This document shows, one piece after another, positions 25,907-32,758 of a stretch of 64,000 nucleotides of DNA. Every line of letters begins with the position of its first letter. Within the stretch, counting starts at the first letter, position 1. This stretch comes from Planctomycetota bacterium (GTDB lineage: Bacteria > Planctomycetota > PLA2 > JAEUHO01), in assembly GCA_020851795.1 (NCBI GenBank), contig JADZCA010000051.1, forward strand, positions 1 to 64,000, written 5' to 3'. The notes under the pieces were generated by a model that worked only from the letters and a program-made list of their open reading frames with translations, was not told the DNA's origin and did not search any database. A program made the translations under genes and the position numbers.

Positions 25907-26491
25907 GTGCCGTCCACGCCCGACCCGACCGAGTTCGAGCGGACCGCACTGCCCCACCTGCCGGACTGCTTCGCGTTCGCGCTCTCGCTCGCGCGCAACG
26001 CGGTGGACGCGGAGGACCTCGTCCAGGAGACGTTCCTGCGCGCCCAGCGGTGCTTCGACCAGTTCGAGCCCGGCACGAACGCGAAGGCGTGGCTGTTCAC
26101 GATCCTGCGCCGGCTCCACATCGACCGGCACCGCCGCGCGCGTGTGCGGCCCGGCTACCAGCCCGAGGAGGAGCTCGAGGCGTTCGCCGTCCGCAACGAC
26201 CCCGACCCGGGCCCCCCCGAGATCGAGGGCGTCTCGCCCACCGACGTCCTCGCCGCGCTCGAGGAGGTGCCCGAGGCGTTCCGTGTCGCGGTGCGGCTGC
26301 GCGACATCGACGGCTTCTCGTACAAGGAGATCGGGCGGGTGCTGGGCGTCCCCCCGGGCACCGTCATGAGCCGGATCCACCGCGGCCGGGAATCCCTCAA
26401 GGCGGTCCTCGTTGCTTGGAGGGACGAACGAGTCGGCCGGCGGCCCTCGGCTGCCGGGGGCTCCGGCGCGTCCCACGAGGCTTCTCGATGA
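25907..26491 (+). CDS. ECF-type RNA polymerase sigma factor
   Basis: 194 residues. Region 2 is clear (FAFALSLARNAVDAEDLVQETFLRA, AWLFTILRRLHIDRHRR). Region 4 has LEEVPEAFRVAVRLRDIDG and helix-turn-helix SYKEIGRVLGVPPGTVMSRIHRG. GTG start at 25907 has TAGGAT six bases upstream. The last ~25 residues after the helix are low complexity. Its stop overlaps the ATG of the next gene, its presumed anti-sigma factor. No target promoter motif can be named. Confidence 0.93.
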   Translation: MPSTPDPTEFERTALPHLPDCFAFALSLARNAVDAEDLVQETFLRAQRCFDQFEPGTNAKAWLFTILRRLHIDRHRRARVRPGYQPEEELEAFAVRNDPDPGPPEIEGVSPTDVLAALEEVPEAFRVAVRLRDIDGFSYKEIGRVLGVPPGTVMSRIHRGRESLKAVLVAWRDERVGRRPSAAGGSGASHEASR

Positions 26492-27330
26492 CCGACTGGA
26501 CCCGCCACCCGCTCGAGCGTGCCCGCTACCTCGACGGCGAAGGCTCCCCGGAGGAGCGCGCCGCCCGGGCCGCGGACTTGCTGCGCGACCCGGCCGCGCG
26601 GGCTCGGCTCGACGCCGACGCGCGGTTCCACCGCCTCGTCGCGACGGGGCGGCAGGCCCTCCCGGTGCCGTCCGACCTCCTCCTCCCCCGGGTGCGGGCG
26701 GCGCTCGCCGCCGACCGCGCGGCGGGCTTCCCGTCCACCGGGGCGGGCGACCGCCTCCGTACCCGCCGCCGGGTCGGCGCCGTCGCCGCGGCCGCGGCCG
26801 CGGTCGTCGCGGCGATCGCGGTGTGGAGCGCCTCCGACCGCGTCCCGACGTCGGGCGCGGCGGACCGCGAGGTGCTGCTGGCGGCCGACGCGTACCGCAG
26901 CGCGGTCGTGGGCGTGCTGCCGCCCGCCTCGGGCGGGGGCACGTGCGACGAGGGGCCGGCGAGCCCCCACCGCTTCCCGCTCGTCGCCTCGGGCGAGGTC
27001 GCGGTCGAGGCCTGCAAGCCCGACGGGGACCGCACGTCGGTGGCCGTGCTGCGCCGCACCGACGACGCGCGCACCGAGAAGGGGCTCGTCGTCGTGCCGT
27101 GGGACGGCCGGTCGGCGGCGACCGACGTGGGCTACACGCGCGTGGACGAGGTGGTCGTGTTCGACGTCGCGATCGGGCGCGCGAAGTACTTCCTCGCCAC
27201 CCGGTGGCAGGACGTCGCCGGGACGCCGATGTGCGCGGCCTGCCACGGGCCGGCGCGGGCGAGCAACCCCGCCCGCAACCCGCACCGCTTCGTCGAGCGC
27301 GCCCCCGTCGTCGTGCAGCGCGCGCGCTGA
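26488..27330 (+). CDS. Anti-sigma factor with periplasmic CxxCH haem-attachment motif
   Basis: 280 residues. The N-terminal cytosolic part (about 1-75) has the anti-sigma look YLDGEGSPEERAARAADLL. It is followed by one membrane segment at about 96-115 (VGAVAAAAAAVVAAIAVWSA). The rest should be periplasmic and ends with CAACH (Cys249, Cys252, His253), a c-type haem attachment motif, plus isolated Cys153 and Cys176. ATGA overlap with the sigma gene makes the pairing firm. The inference is that haem redox state, gas binding or haem supply controls release of the sigma factor. An alternative is a zinc or disulfide use of the motif. Confidence 0.8.
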   Translation: MTDWTRHPLERARYLDGEGSPEERAARAADLLRDPAARARLDADARFHRLVATGRQALPVPSDLLLPRVRAALAADRAAGFPSTGAGDRLRTRRRVGAVAAAAAAVVAAIAVWSASDRVPTSGAADREVLLAADAYRSAVVGVLPPASGGGTCDEGPASPHRFPLVASGEVAVEACKPDGDRTSVAVLRRTDDARTEKGLVVVPWDGRSAATDVGYTRVDEVVVFDVAIGRAKYFLATRWQDVAGTPMCAACHGPARASNPARNPHRFVERAPVVVQRAR

Positions 27331-27371
27331 CCGCGCGGCGAGCCCGACGGCCGCGCGGGCGCTCGCGTCGA

Positions 27372-27604
27372 GCCCGCCGAATTCACGAGCCGACGAGGTC
27401 GGGGCTGCGTCTTGCGCCCGGGCGTGACGTGGGGCCCGGTGGCAACTCGATGCGCTTCGCGGCGCGTCGTCCGCTCCTCGACGTGGTGCCAGAACACGCC
27501 GTCGTCGCGGCCGACGCGCGCCCGGGCGCAATCCGCGTGCCCCGACGGGGGCCTGACGTGCGATCGGCGCCCGACGGGCCTCGTCTTTCGTGAATTCGGC
27601 GGGC
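27372..27604. mobile_element. MITE-like element A, 233 bp
   Basis: A 17-bp perfect terminal inverted repeat GCCCGCCGAATTCACGA (27372-27388) matches its complement at 27588-27604. No transposase or ORF is inside. It ends immediately before a shorter relative (27607-27666) that shares its first ~40 and last 24 bases. I saw no target duplication that I can define. Together with element B it fills most of the 389-base gap between the anti-sigma gene and larA. Confidence 0.7.
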
Positions 27605-27623
27605 TCGCCCGCCGAATTCACGA
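27588..27623. repeat. 36-bp palindrome at the junction of elements A and B
   Basis: The right terminal repeat of element A and the left terminal repeat of element B are separated by only TC. They form a perfect 17-bp inverted repeat that could extrude as a cruciform or fold as RNA. It is AT-richer than its surroundings and contains GAATTC twice. Confidence 0.85.
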
Positions 27624-27666
27624 GCCGACGAGGTCGGGGCGGCGTCTTTCGTGGATTCGGCGGGCT
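27607..27666. mobile_element. MITE-like element B, ~60 bp deletion derivative
   Basis: It begins with the same 33 identical bases as element A (27607-27639 versus 27372-27404). It ends with CGTCTTTCGTGGATTCGGCGGGCT (one mismatch to the A terminus). It therefore looks like element A with its interior removed. It ends 53 bases before the larA start and may supply regulatory sequence to it. Confidence 0.65.
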
Positions 27667-27719
27667 GGGCGCACCGTCGCGAGCGACGGCGTGCGTCGCG
27701 GCGGCGGTACCGTAGGCCC

Positions 27720-28988
27720 GTGCGCTCGTTCTCCCTCCGCTACGGCGATGCGACCGAGGCGGTGACGCTGCCCGACGCGGTCGCGGCCGAGGTCGTCGCA
27801 CCCCCGCTCGCCCCCGCGCCGCCGCTCGCCGAGGCCGACCTCGTCGGGCGCGCGCTCGCCCACCCCGTGGACAGCCCGTCGCTGCTCGAGCGTGCGCGCG
27901 GGGCACGGCGCGTGACCGTGGTCGTGCCCGACCGCACGCGGCCCGCGCGGCTCCCGACGGTGCTGCCGCCGGTGCTCGACGCGCTCACCTCCGCGGGCGT
28001 GCCGCGCGACGGCGTGCGCGTGCTCGTCGGCGGCGGGATCCACGCGCCCGCGTCGCGCGACGCGCTCGTCGCGCTCGTCGGCGCCGACGTCGCGGCCCGC
28101 GTGCCGGTCGAGGCGGCGGACGCCGACGACGTCGCGCAGTACGCCGCGCTCGCCCCGGACCGCGCCATCCCGCAACCGCGGGTGCACCGCGCGGTCGTGG
28201 AGGCGGACCTCGCGGTGCTGGTGGGCGTCGTGGCCCCCCACTACCTCGCCGGGTGCTCGGGAGGCCCGAAGGCGCTCGTGCCCGGCTGCGCGGACCGCGC
28301 CACCGTCGAGGCGGCCCACCGGCTGACGCTCGACGCGACGGTGGCGCCGGACGGGAGCCTGCGCAACCGCCTCGGCCGTCCCGAGGGCAACCCGTTCCGC
28401 GACACGCTGCTGCGGATCGCGCAGCGGGTCCCGACGCTGTTCGGCCTCCACCTGTCGATGGCGGGGGGCCGCGTCGTCGGCGCGACCGCCGGCGAGGTCG
28501 GCGCCTCGCACGAGGTCGCGTGGCGCGCGCACCGCGCCGCGTTCGGGGTCGCGTGCCCGGCCCCCGCCGACCTCGTGGTGGCGGGCGGGGGCGCACCCCG
28601 CGACCGCGACCTGCTCCAGGCGCACAAGGCGCTCGTCGTCGCCGCGGAGGTCGCGCGCCCGGGTGCGCCGATCGTGTGGCTCGCCCACGCGCGCGACGGT
28701 GCGGGCCACGACGAGCTGCTGCGGTGGTGCGAGGCGGGGCGTCCCGACCGCCACCTCGCCGCGCTGCGGCGGTCGTTCCACCCCTACGGGCTGACGGCGT
28801 ACGCGCTGCGGTGGAAGGCGTCGCGCCATCCCGTGCTCGTCGTGAGCACGATGTCGGCCGACGTGCTGCGCCCGATCGGGCTGTGGCCGTTCCCGTCCGC
28901 ACAGGCCGCGGTGGACCACGCGCTCGCCCACCACGCGGTCGCGCGGGCGGTGGTCCTCCCCGACGCCGCCACGACCTTCTTCGTCTAG
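27720..28988 (+). CDS. LarA-family nickel-pincer racemase/epimerase
   Basis: 422 residues, LarA (DUF2088) family. These use a nickel pincer nucleotide to racemise 2-hydroxy acids. With GTG 27720 as residue 1, His108 (GGGIHAP), His174 (VAPHYLAG), Lys184 (GGPKALVPG) and His200 (EAAHRL) fall on the same numbers as the catalytic and cofactor residues of Lactobacillus plantarum LarA. DRTRP is shifted by one. This supports both function and start; the start is also preceded by GTAGG. No larB, larC or larE is in the window, so the cofactor would come from elsewhere. The substrate could be lactate or another hydroxy acid. A terminator follows at once. Confidence 0.88.
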   Translation: MRSFSLRYGDATEAVTLPDAVAAEVVAPPLAPAPPLAEADLVGRALAHPVDSPSLLERARGARRVTVVVPDRTRPARLPTVLPPVLDALTSAGVPRDGVRVLVGGGIHAPASRDALVALVGADVAARVPVEAADADDVAQYAALAPDRAIPQPRVHRAVVEADLAVLVGVVAPHYLAGCSGGPKALVPGCADRATVEAAHRLTLDATVAPDGSLRNRLGRPEGNPFRDTLLRIAQRVPTLFGLHLSMAGGRVVGATAGEVGASHEVAWRAHRAAFGVACPAPADLVVAGGGAPRDRDLLQAHKALVVAAEVARPGAPIVWLAHARDGAGHDELLRWCEAGRPDRHLAALRRSFHPYGLTAYALRWKASRHPVLVVSTMSADVLRPIGLWPFPSAQAAVDHALAHHAVARAVVLPDAATTFFV

Positions 28989-29039
28989 GAGCCTGTCGGG
29001 GAAACGGCGCGGAGCGCCCGTTTCCCCTTCCAGGCTCCT
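28987..29039 (+). terminator. Terminator hairpin overlapping the larA stop
   Basis: AGGAGCCTG (28987-28995) pairs with CAGGCTCCT (29031-29039), and inside it GGGGAAACGG pairs with CCGTTTCCCC. The outer arm starts within the stop codon. It can act in both directions and also faces the convergent dsbD gene. Confidence 0.75.
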
Positions 29040-29186
29040 GAAGGGCGGAGTCGGAGGGGTCCACCGACGCCGTCCGCGGGTCGTCGCTGCGGTCACCGAT
29101 CCGAAGCCGCTGAATCCAGCAGCCGGCAGGACGGGGCCTCGACGCTCGTGCGACCGCCGGGCTCGCGCGCGGCCCGGGGCCGCGCG

Positions 29187-31598
29187 CTACGACTTGGGGG
29201 TGGGGAGGACGCCGAGGGCCTGCAGGCGCTTCTTGAGCCCGCCGACCGGGCCGCCCTCGTTGGCGCGCAGCCAGTGGTTCACGTCGAAGTCGCGCCGGAT
29301 GCGCCCTTGCTCGTCGATGAAGACCATGTAGGGCTGCACGCCCTCCTCGATGCGCAGCCCCTCGCGCAGCGACTGCTCGTAGGAGGGGCGGTCGGTCAGG
29401 TCGATGCGCAGGCGGTGGAGCTTGCGGTAGCCCTCGAGGAGCTCGGGGTCGCCCTCGATCACGTCGTCGTACTTGCGGCAGTACGTGCACCACGTCGCCC
29501 AGACGTCCACCACCGTGACCTTGCCGTCCTTGCGGGCGGCCGCCACCTCGGCGACGAGCTGCGCTCGGCTCGTGACGGTCGTCCACGGCAGGTCGGAGGC
29601 GTGGCGCGTCAGGAACGCGACCGCGCCCGTCACGATCGCGACGCAGCCGGCGACCTTCACGCCGCGGCGCAGCGCGACGTCACGCTCCTCGCCTTCCTTC
29701 TTCACGAGGTGCCACGCGATGCCCGCGGCGACGACGACGGCCATGCCGAAGCCCAGAGCGAACAGCCCGACGGGGCCGACGCGGTCGGCCGAGCGGAGGT
29801 AGTAGAGCGCCGCGCCGACGAGGACCACGCCGAACACGTAGCGGACCCAGACCATCCACGGGCCCGGCTTGAGCAGGAAGTTGAACGACCCGGCCGCGAA
29901 GAACACCGCCCCCATGCCGAGGCCGAGCATCGCGAACATGAGGAAGCCGAGCAGCGCGTTGCCCGACTGCGCCGTGTAGACGACGAGCCCCGCGATCACG
30001 GGGCCCGTGCAGGGCGACGCGATCAGCGCGGACATGATGCCGAACAGGAACGCGCCGACCGGGTTGCCGCCCTTGGCGCCGCCCATCATCCGCTGCGCCC
30101 ACGCCGGAGGCTGCAGCTCGTAGATGCCGAACATGCCGAGCGAGAGCACGAGGAACACGCCCGCGATCACCCAGAGCGCGGTGGCGCTCTGGAACGCGGC
30201 GGAGAACGACGCGCCCGCCTTCGCCGCGAGCAGGCCCATCGTGCCGAACGCGGCCACGAGCCCGAGCACGTAGCACGTGAGCAGGAACGCGAGCCGGCCC
30301 TTGGCGAGGTCGGCGCGGCCCCCGCCGATCAGGCTCACGGTGATCGGGATGATCGGGAGCACGCAGGGCGTGAAGGCGAGGCCGATCCCCGTGACGAAGA
30401 GGATCACGAGGTACCAGATCCCGTGCTTCTTCCACCCGCTGCCGGCGTCCACGTCGTCGCCGGCCGCCACGCCCGCCGCGGCCGCGGCCTCCCCCACCTC
30501 GGGGAAGAGCACGCCGTGCTCGGCGACGCTCGCGCCCGACGACGCGGAACCCGCCGGCGGGGGTGGCGGCGCCTCGCGCGGGTCGCTCGCGGTCGGGCCG
30601 GTCGGGCCCGGGCGCGCCGTCGCCGCCGTCGCGCCGGCACCGAGGTCGAGGCCCGCGACCAGCGAGGCAGGCGACGTGCGGCGGTCGAGCGTGAAGCGCC
30701 GCGGCGCCTCGGGGGCGCGGCACACGCCCGTGTCGAGGCAGACCTGCCACGCGACGCGCACGGAGATCGGCGCCGTGGCGCCGCCGGTCTCGCGGAACGG
30801 GAGGCGCACCCGGTACGGCTCGCGGATCTCGGGCGACTCGACCAGCGGCACCTCGATCGTGCCCCACGTCACGCCGGGCGCGGGCTCGCCCTCGACGACG
30901 GCGGCGTTCTCGGGACCCGTGTGGCCGACGGGATAGAGGTGGTGGCCAGGCTGGGGCTCGAAGGTCACGACGAACGCCGCCGCCTCGGCGACGACGGTGA
31001 CCTTCGCCCCCGGCGTCTCGAGGGACGCCGTGGGCGCGGCCGCCGCCGGCGGGGCGGCCGGGGTCGGGGGCGTCGCGGGCGGCCCCGGAGGGGTCGCGGG
31101 CGGGTCAGACGGCACGGTGCTGGCGAGCGGTCGGACCTGGACGCGGAGCGCGGGCTTCGTCGTCGCCTCGGCGAAGCACGCCTCCTCGTCGCAACAGTTC
31201 CACTTGATGACGACCTCGAGCGTGACCGGGAGCTCGACGTCGGAGGCGAGCTGGAACGGGACGCGGACCTCGACGTGGTCGAACCAGACGTCGGAGGGCG
31301 GGTCGTCGGGGAACTGGGGGTCCACCCACGCCTTGGGCGGGGTCGTCACGTACTTGCCCCACGTGACGCCCTTCGCCTCGGTCGGGATCACCTTGAAGCG
31401 CGCCGGCTCGGAGAACACGTGCACCGTCTTGCGGATGGCCCCGGTGATCACCACCGCGCCCGAGCCCCCGGGCGCCATGGCGTCGGGGTCGGCCTTGGCG
31501 CTCCAGAGGATGTTCTCGGTCTTGTCCTCCGCGAACGCCGGCGCGGCGCCCGCGACGGCGAGGAGGAGGGCGGCCAGCGTCGTACGAATTCGGACCAT
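29187..31598 (-). CDS. dsbD: DsbD-type thiol:disulfide interchange protein with two N-terminal domains
   Basis: 803 residues. It carries electrons from cytosolic thioredoxin across the membrane to periplasmic thiol proteins. After a signal peptide, two DsbD-alpha-like beta domains occur. The first carries NCCDEEACF near 134 and the second VCLDTGVCRAP near 290. A Pro/Ala linker follows. The eight-helix core has the redox pair FTPCVLP (about 406) and ASPCTGP (about 524). A C-terminal thioredoxin domain has WATWCTYCRK (about 700). E. coli DsbD is about 565 residues with one alpha domain. ATG at 31598 has GAGGAGG upstream. It is transcribed alone, divergent from queD. Confidence 0.93.
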   Translation of the reverse strand: MVRIRTTLAALLLAVAGAAPAFAEDKTENILWSAKADPDAMAPGGSGAVVITGAIRKTVHVFSEPARFKVIPTEAKGVTWGKYVTTPPKAWVDPQFPDDPPSDVWFDHVEVRVPFQLASDVELPVTLEVVIKWNCCDEEACFAEATTKPALRVQVRPLASTVPSDPPATPPGPPATPPTPAAPPAAAAPTASLETPGAKVTVVAEAAAFVVTFEPQPGHHLYPVGHTGPENAAVVEGEPAPGVTWGTIEVPLVESPEIREPYRVRLPFRETGGATAPISVRVAWQVCLDTGVCRAPEAPRRFTLDRRTSPASLVAGLDLGAGATAATARPGPTGPTASDPREAPPPPPAGSASSGASVAEHGVLFPEVGEAAAAAGVAAGDDVDAGSGWKKHGIWYLVILFVTGIGLAFTPCVLPIIPITVSLIGGGRADLAKGRLAFLLTCYVLGLVAAFGTMGLLAAKAGASFSAAFQSATALWVIAGVFLVLSLGMFGIYELQPPAWAQRMMGGAKGGNPVGAFLFGIMSALIASPCTGPVIAGLVVYTAQSGNALLGFLMFAMLGLGMGAVFFAAGSFNFLLKPGPWMVWVRYVFGVVLVGAALYYLRSADRVGPVGLFALGFGMAVVVAAGIAWHLVKKEGEERDVALRRGVKVAGCVAIVTGAVAFLTRHASDLPWTTVTSRAQLVAEVAAARKDGKVTVVDVWATWCTYCRKYDDVIEGDPELLEGYRKLHRLRIDLTDRPSYEQSLREGLRIEEGVQPYMVFIDEQGRIRRDFDVNHWLRANEGGPVGGLKKRLQALGVLPTPKS

Positions 31599-31738
31599 CC
31601 GAGACCTCCTCGACCGAAGGCGCGGCCGCGCCCGCGGGCAGCGAGCCCCGAAACCGGCGTTTCTACACCGGCCCCGCGGGCGGCGGGTACGCTTCGCCTT
31701 CCCCTCTCGATCGGCTCCCCCCGGAACCGTCCGTCGCG

Positions 31739-32110
31739 GTGATCGTCGCCACCGACTTCGAGTTCGACGCCGCCCACAACCTCCCCAACTACGCGGGGAA
31801 GTGCGAGCGGCTCCACGGCCACACCTACCGGCTCCGCGTGCTCTGCGAAGCGCCGGTGGACCCGAGCACCGGCCTCGCGATCGACTTCGCCGAGCTCAAG
31901 CGGGTGGTCCGCAGCCGCGTCGTGGACGTGCTCGACCACACCTACCTGAACGAGACGATCCCGATCCCGTCGGCGGAGAACATCGCGATCTGGATTTGGG
32001 ACCGCATCCGAGACGGGGGCCTGCCGCTGAAGGAGATCTGGGTGTTCGAAACACCCGGGTGCTTCGTGATCTACCGGGGGGAAGGGGCGGGCGGCTCGTC
32101 CGCGGGGTAG
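31739..32110 (+). CDS. queD: 6-carboxytetrahydropterin synthase / PTPS family
   Basis: 123 residues. Zn ligands His13, His26 and His28 (AAHNLPNY, ERLHGHTYRL), catalytic Cys22, the Asp66-His67 pair (LDHTYLNE) and substrate-binding Glu104 (ETPGCF) are all present. The family makes 6-carboxytetrahydropterin for queuosine synthesis (QueD), with related pyruvoyl-tetrahydropterin synthases. The short length and Cys-X3-H-X-H layout favour QueD. No queC, queE or queF lies nearby. The start is GTG at 31739. The 3' end overlaps the convergent gene by 40 bases. Confidence 0.88.
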   Translation: MIVATDFEFDAAHNLPNYAGKCERLHGHTYRLRVLCEAPVDPSTGLAIDFAELKRVVRSRVVDVLDHTYLNETIPIPSAENIAIWIWDRIRDGGLPLKEIWVFETPGCFVIYRGEGAGGSSAG

Positions 32111-32646
32111 GCGTCGGCCCCACCGACCCGGAGCACGTGCCCGTCGAGCCGGTTCGTGTAGCCGCGCGCCCGTAGGATCGCGCGAACCTCGTCGAGGAGG
32201 AACGCCGGTCGTCCGTCGAGACCCAGGTGGGGATTGGGGCGGGGAAGCTCGGCGCGCCGGACCCGGACGCCGACCTCCTCGGAGTCCCAGCGCACCCAGA
32301 CGAGACCGCTCGCCTCGAGGACCTCGAGCAGGGTCGCCCCGCGCATGTCGCCGGGGCCCGTCAGCACCTCCCGCGTCACCGCCACCATCACGGGCGCGAC
32401 CAACGGATCGCGCTCGGGGAACGTCTCCGCCGCGTCCCAGACCGCCTCGAACGGACGGCCTCTTGCGACGGGCGAGGGGACCGGGGGCTTCTCCGGGGTC
32501 GGCACGACCGCGGGGAGGGGTGCAGGCCCCGTGGGCTCGGGGTCGTCGGCCACGACCGGCGGTGCCTCCCCGCCGAGGAACGACCGCACGCCGAGCCACG
32601 CTGCGGCGCCGACCACCGCCGCCAGCACCCACGGGAGCACGCGCAC
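32071..32646 (-). CDS. Small single-pass membrane protein of unknown function
   Basis: 191 residues. An N-terminal membrane segment (about 4-23, WVLAAVVGAAAWLGVRSF) is followed by a Pro-rich linker (about 30-60). A compact periplasmic domain of about 110 residues has LLEVLEASGLVWVRWDSEEVGVRV and ends in a low-complexity tail. The domain could be a STN-like or secretin-N-like fold, since the LLEVLEASGL and VLRV spacing recalls these, but this is weak. GTG start at 32646. Its tail overlaps queD by 40 bases in a convergent layout. Confidence 0.6.
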   Translation of the reverse strand: MRVLPWVLAAVVGAAAWLGVRSFLGGEAPPVVADDPEPTGPAPLPAVVPTPEKPPVPSPVARGRPFEAVWDAAETFPERDPLVAPVMVAVTREVLTGPGDMRGATLLEVLEASGLVWVRWDSEEVGVRVRRAELPRPNPHLGLDGRPAFLLDEVRAILRARGYTNRLDGHVLRVGGADAYPADEPPAPSPR

Positions 32647-32699
32647 GTTCAGGTCGTCCCCGTCGGGCGGTCCCGCCTCGAAGACGTCGAGACGGGACG

Positions 32700-32734
32700 A
32701 AAAGGCTCCGTCCGGGCCGAACCCGGACGGAGCC
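32700..32734 (-). terminator. Rho-independent terminator of the Ig-like lipoprotein gene
   Basis: A perfect 13-bp stem (GGCTCCGTCCGGG, 32704-32716, with 32722-32734) and 5-base loop. On the minus strand the stem is followed by TTTTCGTC. It sits about 25 bases past the stop at 32759. Confidence 0.88.
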
Positions 32735-32758
32735 CTGGGCGAGAGCGGATCGGGTCGA

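Noticed and set aside
31739..32110. queD as part of a queuosine operon
   Set aside because: Neighbours are dsbD and an unknown membrane protein on the other strand; no other queuosine gene lies in the window.
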